Shown piece after piece: positions 22,709 through 32,949 of a stretch of 64,000 nucleotides of DNA (the first letter of the stretch is position 1; every line of letters begins with the position of its first letter). The stretch covers positions 1,488,001 through 1,552,000 of the forward strand of contig JAETXT010000012.1 of NCBI GenBank assembly GCA_019188255.1. Reading direction: 5' to 3'. This stretch comes from Verticillium longisporum (taxonomy: Eukaryota; Ascomycota; Sordariomycetes; Glomerellales; Plectosphaerellaceae). The notes under the pieces are model-generated. The model was given only the letters and a program-made list of their open reading frames with translations. It had not been told where the DNA came from and searched no databases. Made by a program: the position numbers and the translations under genes.

Positions 22709-23891
22709 ATGGCCGCCACAAAGGAATACAGCCTCCTCGTCCTGGAGAACCCTCTCCTCGGTATGACCGACACTCATGGCCAAAAGATCCTTGACAAAGC
22801 TACCAGCTAACCCCTCACCGTCAGATATCCAGGCCGTTGGCAACCAGGAGCTCCTTGACAAGTACAAGCTCAAGGCCAACGATGCCATCCTCGCGTCTGA
22901 GGAGCACCTCAGCATCTACGAGGACCTTCTCACCAACTACGACGCCAAGCTGATTGCCGGCGGCGCTGCCCAGAACTCCGCTCGCGGTGCCCAGTACCTC
23001 CTGCCCCCCAACTCGGTCGTCTACCTCGGCGGTGTCGGCGATGATAAGTACGCCGCTATCCTCCACGATGCCGTCAAGGCTGCTGGCCTCCGCGTCGAGT
23101 ACCGCGTCGACCCCAAGACCCCCACCGGCCGCTGTGGTGTCGTCATCACCGGCCACAACCGCTCCATGTGCACCGAGCTCGGCGCCGCCAACACGTACGC
23201 CATGGACCACATTGACCGCCCCGAGATCTGGCAGCTCGCCCAGAACGCTGATATCTTCTACGTCGGCGGCTACCACTTCACCGTCTGCCCTCCCGCCCTC
23301 ATGAAGCTGGCCCGCGTGGCCGCCGCCCACGACAAGGCCTTTGACCTCTCCCTGGCCGCCCCCTCCATCTGCCAGTTCTTCAAGGAGCCCCTCGACGCCG
23401 CCGTCCCCTACTGCGACTACATCATCGGCAACGAGACCGAGGCCGCCGCCTTCGCCGAGTCCCACGGCCTCCAGTCCACCGACCTCAAGGCCCTCGCCCG
23501 CGAGGTCGCCAACCTGCCCAAGGAGAACACCAAGCGCAAGCGCGTCGTCATCTTCACCCAGGGCACCGAGCCCACCTTTGTCGCCGTCCAGGGCGAGGAC
23601 GAGGTCAAGGAGTACCCTGTCAAGGCCATTGAGAAGGAGAAGATCAACGACACCAACGGCGCCGGTGACGCCTTTGCCGGCGGCTTCCTCGCCGGCCTCG
23701 TCGAGAAGAAGTCCCTCGCCGAGAGCGTCGACCGCGGCCAGTGGCTCGCCAAGCTGTCCATCCAGGAGCTCGGCCCCTCGTACGTTCCACTTCGAACCTC
23801 TGGTCTCGTCCATCTTGTCATCTGCAAACAGAGCTAATTTTTTTATCCCACTAGGTACCCCTTCCCCAAGCAGACCTACGAGTCTTCTTAG
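22709..23891 (+). CDS. ADO1: Adenosine kinase
   Basis: Phosphorylates adenosine to AMP with ATP, which also removes the by-product of S-adenosylmethionine-dependent methylation. Exons 22709-22760, 22825-23779 and 23855-23891; introns 64 and 75 bases, the second with a GTACGT donor splitting the Ser codon of GPSYPFPKQ. 347 residues, the normal length. PfkB-family features: LIAGGAAQNSARGAQY near the N-terminus (the Gly-Gly substrate-binding signature), VYLGGVGDDKY, TPTGRCGVVI, and the C-terminal signature DTNGAGDAFAGGF with catalytic Asp at about 299. The product ends in ESS. The start ATG has a good CCGCC-like context and a typical MAATKEYSLLVLENPLL. Confidence 0.97.
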
Positions 23892-24844
23892 ATCGGTCCA
23901 GAATCGACCGGGAGCATAGCGACTTCTGAACCTCCACAGCTCGCAGCAGAGCAGGGTCAGGTTCCGGGATAGGGCGAGGCGTTGTAGGTTTCACAGGGAA
24001 AAACAGGTTTCAACAACAGGCGTTTTAGCAACACCCCATGGAAGAGGGTTGGTTCACCCACCATTTAGCGAGAACGGCGAGCGTTCTTATTTTTTGCATC
24101 AACTTGCAAGCAAGAAAAAAATTCCCCGGCCCCCGCCCTAGATCTGAATGATGATAAAGGTCACGGATTACGGGGCCAAAATGTTGTCGACCAATTTTTT
24201 CTATCGGTTTTTCATTTTCCCATCATCTACGGGCAGACTCGTTGAACAGGCATCTAACTATGAGGCTGCATCGTCTCTCCTAGAAAGAGAGGCGAGCAGC
24301 CCAAGACAGCTTCGGCTCCTCTCATCAACGTATCCCTCCGCGTCTCGTGCATTGTGAACGTAATGATCCGTACAAGTGGTGCTCCAACTCGCCCCCACAG
24401 TTTTCCAGACACTTTTGGATGCTGCGCCGATTCAACCTAGAGAATATGGGTTAGGATTTCAATGACCAAAGCAGAACGCGTGTGCCACTCACAGCTCCAA
24501 ATAACACCCACAAGCTTACGGTGCCCCCCTCTGACCACTGGCAACAAAACAATGCCTGATGAGTGAGACAAGGGGGGGGGGGAGGTTGTTTGATAGCAGA
24601 AACTCCCTTCTACCGGAGACTTGGGCCCGACTTCTTCGAAAGACTCGCCTCTGTCGTTGCGCACTTTGGCACCCTACGACACAGCGAACAAAAAAAGCCA
24701 GGGCCGCATTAAGGCAGGGGTCGGATGATTTCCGAATGGAAGAACTGCGCTTGAACACTTTCAGAAGAATGCACTGAACTGAAACAGGCAGAAGCATAAT
24801 GGCGAAAAGCATGTAGCAACTAAGAGGACCAGCTGCGAGACGAC
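23892..24844. other. Convergent interval, adenosine kinase / Est1-family gene
   Basis: About 950 bases between two 3' ends. No gene supported. AT-rich patches around 24080-24220 and a G run near 24573. Confidence 0.5.
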
Positions 24845-27800
24845 CTAGCGAGCGCGACGTTGGCTTTCGTCGTCGTCGCCGCCTTTCCGCGCAGCCTGAA
24901 GGACCATCTGGTCGTAGCTGCCAGCGTAGGCGTCCGTCTCGTTGGCGCTGCTCCTGATCAGGTTTTTGTAGTGGGTCGGGTCATCCGTGCCCTGGAGGCT
25001 TCCGCGGCCAAAGGCCGTGAGGGAGCCGAACTTGGGGTCCCAGTTGTAGGGTGTGCTCTGAAAGAGGCTGCTGGCTTGCGAGAATGCCATGCTCGATCCG
25101 GCAAAGTGTCCTTCGTGCGAGAAGAGCTGCTGCTCCTCCTTGTTGTGATTGTCGTCATTGGTGAAGGTCGAGCGCGAACCACCGTAGCCATGAGAGTGTG
25201 ACATGGAACGGCCGCCTTGGCTTCCGTGACCGTTGGTTGGCGGCAAGGCGCGAGGCCAAGCGTCGGCGCCGGCGGCCGTGTAATCTTGGCTGGCCGAACG
25301 AGACGTGGCCTTGGGAACATCGAAGGCTTGGAGCAGGCGGGCGCGGTGGGCTGAGAGACCAACGTCGGGCGACAGGGGGCCGTATTGCGGATATTGTTCT
25401 GCAAGGCTGTGGGCCCTGCCGTTGCTGGCCTGATGTCCCTGGAGGTTCATGTTGCTGAATGCACCGCCAAAATCTTGACCATCGTGGTTGGCAAGAGCAG
25501 GATTGGAGAATACGTCCGGGCGTGCAAGCTCCGCAGATCTCGTGTTAGGGGTAGGCTGATAGACCATGCTCCAGGGCAGAGCAGGAAAGGCGCTGGCACT
25601 TGCAGCGCCGAAAGCAGACGGGTCTCTGGGGCGCACACCGCCAAAGACTTCGTTAGCAGTGGCAGAGTGCATTCCATAGGATGAATCATCGTACTCCTGC
25701 TGAGCAGACGCAGGGAAGTTGTCCATGGCTGAGTGGGCATCCGGGGGTTGCATAAAATCGTTTACCATGTTCATGACCTCGCTGTTCTCGCTGAAGTCAT
25801 ATTCAGTTGTGTTCATCGTTGCGTTCTTTTGCTGGATGGGCATTGTGTTTGGGCCGTAACGATTGGCACTGACGTGTCCGTTGCGGCCACTCTCGTGCGC
25901 TGCATTTGAACCCTTGACCGAATTGCTGCTGGCGTCATTCGGGGCCACCTCAAGCGAAGGTGGGCCGTCACCAGCAGCAGGCTGTCTAACGCTCTCGGGA
26001 TTCTTGGCGTATCCAGCTGACTGAGAGGGCTCTTGGAGGCCGTACTGCTGAGGGGAGGCTTGAGTCTGCTGCGTGGTCGAAACGGCCTCACCGTAGGTGA
26101 AGACAAGTCGATCCTCGTGGAAAGCGAACGGAAGGGCTGGATCCTCGGTCAAGGCATAGCCACAGAGAAGAATATCCAGCATGCGGGCAAGGCCAGCCTC
26201 CCAGCCTTCCAAGAGTTTGCCATCGTAGTAGTCGCACAGGGGCTTCACCACGTTGAGCTCCTGGTTGAACGATAAACGGCATCGCGGTTCAAGTGTCGGA
26301 TCGTTGAGGGGAGAAGGCCAATGGCCATGTGGTCTTCCGGAAGCATGTGGGGTGCGAGGCTCAAGCCGTCGCCGCCGTGCAGCTCAGCGATGAGGCTGAG
26401 GCATTCAGCAAGCAGCTTCCCGACTTGCTCAACAGGCACATTCGGTGAAGCTATGCCAACTTCAGCGCGACAGGCAACGAGCCAAGATGTGTATAGGCGC
26501 ACGAGCGGAAGGATTACAAGCTCTGTGGGAGTCGACTGGGGCCGCGTGCTGTTGTTGTCCGACAAATTCTTGCCTGCGTGTGTGTCCTCCCAGTCGATGC
26601 GCTCAACCTTCAAGGTCTCCAGCTCTGTTTTGAAGATGTTCAAAATAGTGCCGAAGAAGAGGAAGTTGAGGCGCAAGATATTCTTCGGGTAGAGTGAGGC
26701 CTCATTTTCTAGGCCCGTGTAAGCATTCACACTCGCAAGTGTCACTGGATCTTTCAACCTACGCTTGACCGACTGTGTAGCCACATAGTAAGCGGCCATA
26801 TTGGTAAGTACCATCTTCAGAAGCATCGCGCTTGCGTCAGGATCTCTAATCGCGGCATCGAGGCGATGGATGACCTCAGCCTCCAGCTCGCGCTGCTGGG
26901 GAAAAGGCTCTCCACGGTAACAATAGGCATGAAGCCTGAGGAACCACATCATGAGAGGATCGTAAGGGCCGGAATGTTTGGGCATGCCAGACTTGACAGA
27001 GCTGAGGGTTGCCTTAAACTGGAGCTCGAGGTTGTTGGTAGCGCGCGGATGGGGTTCTTCGATAGCGAGAGACCGGAAGAAGTGGTAGACAATGTCAAAG
27101 TCACGCTTCTCATCCAGATATATGATGGCCATCTGGTGGTGAGCGTGGCCCACGGTCGGCTTAAGATCGTGAGCAAGTTCGTAATAAGTCAAAGCCAGAT
27201 GGTTACTGGGCTTCTTGTTGTGGCGGACCTGGAGTCGGTACCGAACCAGATCGCCTAGGCGGATGAGAGTCATGTAGCAAGAATGGAGGGCCATGAGACG
27301 AATGGATGAAGGGACATCATTGGTGCGGTCCTTCCCGCCGTTGCCGCTGTTTGAGTCTTCGGCATCCTTTTGTTCGGACGAAATGCGTCTAGCAGCCACC
27401 TGAAGTTCAGGAATGCCGTATCGATTGGCAAGGCGCCGGATGTATTCCTCGTAGAAGCGCTGGGAAAGCTTGAGGAACCGGACGTAGGGCGTCTCGAGCT
27501 TGCTCTTAAGCACTGCGAGCTGGGCTGTTCGGACTCGGTTGAGTGAATTGCGATACTCACTGTTGACCAAAACGTGCGCCTGCCAAAGAGTCTCCTCGAC
27601 GTTTTCTTTGGCAGCATAGATGTAGTCCATGAAGAGGGTCTGCACGCAGAGCAGGCGCAAACTTGACAACGTTAGAAAGCTGTCTTTCAAGGCATTTGCT
27701 ATGAGGGGAGGGGAAAGACAAAGAAAACTTACTGAGCAAGGATCTCGGCCAACTTCTCGTACCGTGGAATGTTGCTCACATCCTCCTCACGGCGGAGCTT

Positions 27801-28122
27801 CGCAACCTGCGAACTCAAGAGCTTGCGGATCTTCTGAGCCTCACTGTAGTTTAAATATTAGTCTGGATCCTCCTCACTGATGCGAATTTGCAAGCCAGGC
27901 AACGCTTTGGGGGCCTTACGTCCAAACATCCGCCACATTGGGCATCTGCGGCTCTTGTTGCTCTCCCTCCGTGGGCTGCTGCGCCTTTCCAACCTGTTCC
28001 GGCTTCTTCGCCAGTTTCGGCGTCTCTGACTGCTTGGAAGGGGTTGCCTGCTCATTCTGCTTGGCATTTTTCGGTTGCTTTGCCTGGCGCGAGTGCCTCG
28101 AGGTCTTGGGTCGATCAGACAT
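24845..28122 (-). CDS. Est1/Smg7-family protein (14-3-3-like TPR and Est1 RNA/DNA-binding region)
   Basis: Exons on the minus strand: 28122-27920, 27843-27733 and 27661-24845; introns 76 and 71 bases (second has CTAAC branch and CAAG acceptor). With one C restored (plus-strand G run 26308-26311) the model gives about 1043 residues. Readable: a Lys/Gln-rich N-terminus, EAQKIRKLLSSQVAKLR, TLFMDYIYAAKENVEETLW, HSCYMTLIRLGDLVRYR, NHLALTYYELAHDLKP, GHAHHQMAIIYL, DIVYHFFRSLAIEEPHP and the Est1-type region through LCDYYDGKLLEGWEAG. The last 400 residues are Ser/Gln/Asn-rich and disordered. No PIN nuclease domain is visible, so it resembles Smg7/Ebs1 (nonsense-mediated decay) more than Smg6; a telomerase role is also possible from the family. 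Divergent from the ZNF511-like gene. Confidence 0.88.
26305..26314 (-). other. Apparent 1-base deletion in the Est1-family gene (G/C run)
   Basis: On the coding strand CTTCTCCCCTCAACG shifts frame. A fifth C restores GLLPLNDPTLEPRCRLSF and joins the two long frames that meet here. Without it the protein would stop after about 28 wrong residues. Confidence 0.8.
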
Positions 28123-29156
28123 GGTGGCAGATTTGTCGCGTGCTACTCGACAACTTGCGAGGTGGGAGCAATTCGAGAAGAATGCGCGCGTCTCGCGATG
28201 AGCAGACTCTGCTTGTGCGATGTGTCGAGACAAGACAGCCGAGTGTCTGGTCTTTGTTGTCTTTCTGTATCGGAATCCCCTAGCTTCCAGATCGAAAGCA
28301 GTGTTTGATGCGATTGCCGTGTAAGGGGGATCAAGTGTGATCGCAGCAGGTCGTGTGCTACGCCCTCACTCTACGGAAAGCTGACTTCGTAGTCTCGAGA
28401 GTTCCATAACCTCGTTCGTTGGTCTTGGGAGGAGGGCGGTCGGGAAGAGAGTGGTCCGAGGCAACAGCAGGTGATGAGGATGCGACGGCTGGAGGAGAAA
28501 ACATTGGGCAACGGCAGATAAAGGAATATGCGGCAAAACAGCGCCCAGAGGCACAAGGTTCGGACATTCAAGAACAAAAACTCTAACAAGAGATGAGCGC
28601 GCGCGTGCGTCAGGTGGTGCGACAAGGACTCTGGGAGAGGTCGTTGGGAGCAGCTCGCGATGTGTTTCCCAGCGTCGCGGAAACTCAAGAGGCAAAAGAC
28701 AAAGCTAGCCTCGACTAAATCTCCATTATGACCCTGATGTTGGATTGCTCTGCCCCTCAGGTACGCAAAGGTCGCCATGGGGCTCGTGCAGAGGCGCTAG
28801 GCCATGCTGATCGTCAAGAGGCACTTCGACCACCTTCAACCCCACCACGCTCGTTCGTTTATTACGACCTGCATTGCATGCCTGCCAGCCAGGTAGGTTG
28901 GGCACCTCCAGTAACGAGGGGCACACCGCTGCTGCTGTGTTTCCTTGAACTTCGCTGTCTCATCTACACGACAACCAGGTTTTATTGAGAGAAGAGTGGG
29001 AGTGAATGTTTGCAACGGCCACCGTTGTTCATTTACTATTTTCTGCTTGCACCTGACGACACAATCGCCCACCTTCCCTCCCACACCCCACCATCGCGAC
29101 GCATTTGCTGGAACAAGGGCTTGCAGGGTAATCCACCCCACCACAACCACTTGAGG
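28123..29156. promoter_or_regulatory. Divergent promoter interval, Est1-family and ZNF511-like genes
   Basis: 1.03 kb between opposed starts. No gene supported. Holds several short frames of no recognisable composition. Confidence 0.45.
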
Positions 29157-30012
29157 ATGAAGCGCTCACGAGAGGCCGAAGACGAGCCCGACTCGGATTG
29201 TGCCGTAGTAGACGACCAGGACAGTCCAGAACCAGCTAACACAGACGAGCTTCCGGCTACCAAGATCACCTACCTAGATCCATCAGACCAAAGCATCACC
29301 GGCGAAGACGTCGTCATGAGGTGCCATCTGCCGGGCCATAAGGATGGTATGGCCTTCAGGTCATATGACGAGTATCAGTCGCACTACCACAAAGCACACA
29401 CCAACCGCTGCCTAGAATGTCGCAAGAACTTTCCCTCGTCGCATCTTCTGAGCGTGCACATTGAAGAATGCCACGATTCTTTTGTCGCGGTGAAGCGAGA
29501 AAGGGGTGAGCACACTGTGAGTTCCCATCTTTCACATATGTTGCACATTGTACACCATCTGACGCGCTCTGCAGTTTTCCTGCTTTGTCGAAGGATGTGA
29601 GAGGAAGTGCATGACGCCCCAGAAGCGAAGGATGCATCTTATCGACAAGCACATGTATCCCAAGAACTTCTTCTTTGCTGTCACAAAAGCAGGCATCGAC
29701 GGCCGCAGCTCCCTCCTAATCGAGGAAGTCCATCATCGGAGGAGATCATCTGTGGGCAACCCCAACAACGCAAAATCACTACGGCGAAGGTCAGGTCAGC
29801 AGGAGACAACTACGTCACCAGGTGAGGCTGGTCAGTCTACGGCGGACGGCGCCAAAACAACACAAGCGAAGCCCCAACCGACAACAGGGCACTCTGAACG
29901 CCCCGACACCGACATGGAGGATCTGGCAGGGGCCATGTCTTCGTTGCAGTTCATTCCCAACGCTGTACGGTTTGGGAGAGGGGGTGGCAAGGCAGGCTTC
30001 GCAAAGAAGTGA
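29157..30012 (+). CDS. C2H2 zinc-finger protein, ZNF511-like
   Basis: Exons 29157-29516 and 29575-30012 (intron 58 bases, GTGAGT donor, GCAG acceptor); 265 residues. Three Cys/His pairs can be read: CHLPGHKDGMAFRSYDEYQSHYHKAH, CLECRKNFPSSHLLSVHIEECH, and across the intron CFVEGCERKCMTPQKRRMHLIDKH. The spacing and the trailing YPKNFFF match what I remember of the ZNF511 family, conserved from fungi to animals and poorly characterised. The C-terminus is disordered with Arg/Ser runs and a conserved-looking IPNAVRFGRGGGKAGF. The start is the ATG in KRSREAEDE; an in-frame ATG at 29010 lies in the 5' leader. Confidence 0.85.
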
Positions 30013-30266
30013 ACGACTTGGCGCGTCGCTGGCGAGTCGTCGTGGACGATGGGCTGGAGGGAGAGCGTGTTACGTATCACTGTCATGATTAGCGCCATTG
30101 CCTTGATGATCTTGAAGGTCAATTTGAAGGACCACTACCTCTTGCAAATGTCCATCCCTTCATTTCGCCTCGTCTCGGAGGGGGTCCCAAAGCATGCGCC
30201 AGTCGCCAAACGCCAACTCAAATAACCCGTGGGGGGGAAACCGAGGGAATCATTGTATCGTCGCGC

Positions 30267-30768
30267 CTAATCGCTTGAGGCGCATCCTCGGCACCCGCAG
30301 CTGACACACTGAACCTCCTGGTCGTCTTTGAGGGTCGCCTTCGGCACGCGACAAACGCAAGTCGAGTTGAAGTTGGTCTCTTTTGTCTGGACACAGCGGA
30401 GGCAGCAGAGCTGGATTCCTTGTCAGCGCAAGATCGAGAGTGATCATGAGATTACCGAGACTAACCTTTTCATATCCTTGCTTCTTCCACTTCGCGATTA
30501 GCATCGCATCGGCGTATCCGTTCTTGAGAAGCCAGTCGTAGAGCTGCTTGCTGATAGCCTCCTTCTCGTAGTACAAGTCGTAAATGTATCGACTCCGTTG
30601 ATGCGAGATCTGGAAGATCTCCCATTGCGCCTGGTGTTTCGGACCCGTCGGCGGCGGCTTCTTCTGCGCGTCCTTCATCTTATTCTGGAAAATCAAGAGC
30701 TGGTCTTCGAGGTCGCTGAAGCCGTCTGGAGGCAGCTTGCGCTTGGAGGAGTGGCGAATGGGAGGCAT
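30267..30768 (-). CDS. BUD31: Pre-mRNA splicing factor Bud31 (G10 family)
   Basis: A component of the spliceosomal NineTeen-related/SF3b-associated machinery in the nucleus. Exons on the minus strand 30768-30466 and 30410-30267, intron 55 bases with GTTAGT donor. 148 residues, normal for the family. Visible: MPPIRHSSKRKLPPDGF, ISHQRSRYIYDLYYEKEAISKQLYDWL, GYADAMLIAKWKKQGYEK, and a C-terminal Cys-rich zinc region beginning LCCLRCVQTKETNF, with CVCRVPK, CVSCGCRGCASSD. The start follows the universal G10 N-terminus. It ends 254 bases past the convergent ZNF511-like stop. Confidence 0.97.
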
Positions 30769-31434
30769 GACGTTGGTTGCTGTTGGACTTGGATGGAGAG
30801 ATCGTGCAAAAAAGAAGAAAATCAATTGCGTAACCCAGGCGTTGTTGATTAAGAAACTCAGAAGGTAGTAAGGGGGATCGTACGTGAGGTTTTCTTGTCA
30901 AGAAAGCTCATGCACTCAAGTCAACATGTGCAGAGGCGAGAGCACTGGAGGGGCAACGAAGTCTTGATAATCCTTTCACGTGATCGAATAGGTGATGACA
31001 AAGGAGCGAACGATTAGGTCATGACTATGCGACTAAGCAGTTCAGTGTCCGTGGATCGAGCTGCATCCGAGATAAACATGTAAAATTCTGTGTGAAGTTC
31101 CGACGCTTACGTTCAAAATCGGGCACTAATTGAAGATACTCCTTGCTATGAGACGCATAGTAGTTATGGCATACTTCCTGCTTGATGAAGAAACGACCTG
31201 TCGCAAGAGTAGGTTATATAGACGGGGCTTGGTGCACGTCCTGCTTGTACTGGGTGTATGCATCTCTCGGATAAGTAGCCGAGCTGCCAAATCCACAGGC
31301 AGTGAGTGGCTCCTGGCTGAGAATCACGTGATACATATCCACCCTCAATCCATGCTGAAGCATCCGGTGATGTCGCAGTCCCCAACGACGAACCACCAGA
31401 AGCAGTCGATTCATCACAGCATTGGCCGCCCAAA
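30769..31434. promoter_or_regulatory. Divergent promoter, BUD31 and NDUFA6
   Basis: 666 bases between opposed starts. Two copies of TCACGTGAT are present, at 30976-30984 and 31324-31332, the second 105 bases before the NDUFA6 ATG. TCACGTGA-type E-boxes are bound by Cbf1-like bHLH factors and are common near respiratory genes in fungi. No gene seen. Confidence 0.55.
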
Positions 31435-32133
31435 ATGGCGATCACACCGACACAATTCGCGCAGAAGACGCGCCAGTGTACGCAGCGTCCCTCAGATGCC
31501 GGTTCTTCAGCGCTAACATGCCGTGCAGCTGCCAATTGGCCCGAGGCCAAGCGACGAGTGCTTCACTCCTACCGACAATGGATCCGCGCGGTATGACTGC
31601 TCTCGATACCCAAACACGCGATACAGAGAATCTGCAAGACTTCTCAAGGAGGAAATGAGGCTGACATTGGTGTTTCCAGGCTCCCGAGGTTCAGACCATG
31701 TACAATCTGCCCATGCCTGTGTCGGTTATCCGCACCCGGATGCGTGAGGAGTTTGAGCGCCACCGCTTTGCCAACAAGCTCTCCGTCGTGGATGTGCTGC
31801 TGTTCAAGAGCCATGCCGACTATCAGGTGCGTTCTGTACTGGCTCTGAACTTGTCCGACGTTGTGATGCGGAGTCTCCAACGCGTGGATGGTCGATGCGT
31901 GCCCTTTCCAACTCTATCATACTGACCATGCTTCCCTGTGCGTAGGAGACGATGAACTTCTGGCGCCAGACCAACCACATCATGTCTTACTTCAAGAACG
32001 AGAACTTCAGGGGAGACGACAGGCTACCCAAGAGCTTCATGTCCGGATTCCTCGAGGTGAGCTCGTCTGCGCACATGGCCCTTCGGGGCATCACGAATTA
32101 CACAGCTAACCCAGTACGCAGGGCCGCAACTAG
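31435..32133 (+). CDS. NADH:ubiquinone oxidoreductase subunit NDUFA6/B14 (LYR family)
   Basis: Accessory subunit of mitochondrial complex I (Neurospora 14.8 kDa subunit type), which docks the acyl-carrier protein. Four exons: 31435-31590, 31680-31826, 31946-32056 and a 12-base last exon 32122-32133 (GRN stop); introns 89, 119 and 65 bases. 141 residues. Visible: [16 protein letters not shown] with SYR in place of the LYR triplet, [58 protein letters not shown]. The N-terminal extension is basic and lacks acidic residues, consistent with mitochondrial import without a cleavable presequence. An ATG in another frame at 31422 belongs to a shadow. Confidence 0.93.
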
Positions 32134-32347
32134 CGAGAGGCAGGATGCGGGGTGGAGCGAAAGACGGAGGGAGCAGGCGAGGAGCCAGTGCATTGTACAT
32201 AGTGCCAATAGAAGAAATTACCAAAACACCCCGAGAACGCCCGTCTATGTTCTGTACCCCCACAACGCCGCTTGGCCGTCACGCCCTATTTCCTAACCTT
32301 CACGGACTCTTCCTAGTCTTCATGGACTCTTTCTAGACTTTACGTAC

Positions 32348-32949
32348 TCATGACTCCATTTTGTCGACGGCGAAAGAGTCGCGTTCACGAGTGAACTCAT
32401 CAGTCATAACATCGCAAAGCCCTTGCAGATCCTTCAGGCCTTTTGACAACGCGGATACTGCAGTGCCATCTGTGAAAAGTTAGCAGAGGCACACGATAGT
32501 GCAGTTGCATGTCGCTTACCATAGGTCTGGATTCTGATATTCATGAGATCCTCGGAAGGATGGGGAATGGAGTAGGCGCAGAACTCAACATCAGGGCTTG
32601 AAAAGTCAGCATATGGCAGCGCTCCAAGGTGACAAGAACGACTGACTTCTTCATAATGATGTATCTCAGGGCGTTGCCAAGGGTGTGTCCCTCAGCCTTG
32701 AACTCAAACGAGGCCGCCGTGTCGGTGGAACCAGGGAGCTTCTACAATGTCAGCATGCTCTTTCCGACCTCGGAACTGGGCTGACGTTACAATTCGGACG
32801 CGCTGCTCAAGCTCCTCCTCGTCCTCCTCGTCCTCCTCACCCTGCTGCCCGTCGTTGGCAAACTCATCCTCTGCCGTGGGCTGGTGAGAGGGAGGGGCGC
32901 CGTCCTCCATGGGCACGTCGGCGCTAGTCTCGTCTGTCCTTCCGGGCAT
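32348..32949 (-). CDS. RPC19: RNA polymerase I and III subunit AC19 (RPAC2)
   Basis: Forms the AC40/AC19 heterodimer, the alpha-like assembly platform of RNA polymerases I and III. Four exons on the minus strand: 32949-32791, 32741-32647, 32596-32520 and 32469-32348; introns of 49, 50 and 50 bases, about the minimum used in this genome. 150 residues. An acidic N-terminal tail (EEDEEDEEELEQ) precedes SFEFKAEGHTLGNALRYIIMK, the alpha-motif that dimerises with AC40, then DVEFCAYSIPHPSEDLMNIRIQTYDG. The last residues are VDKMES. It lies tail-to-tail with NDUFA6, 214 bases apart. Confidence 0.95.
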
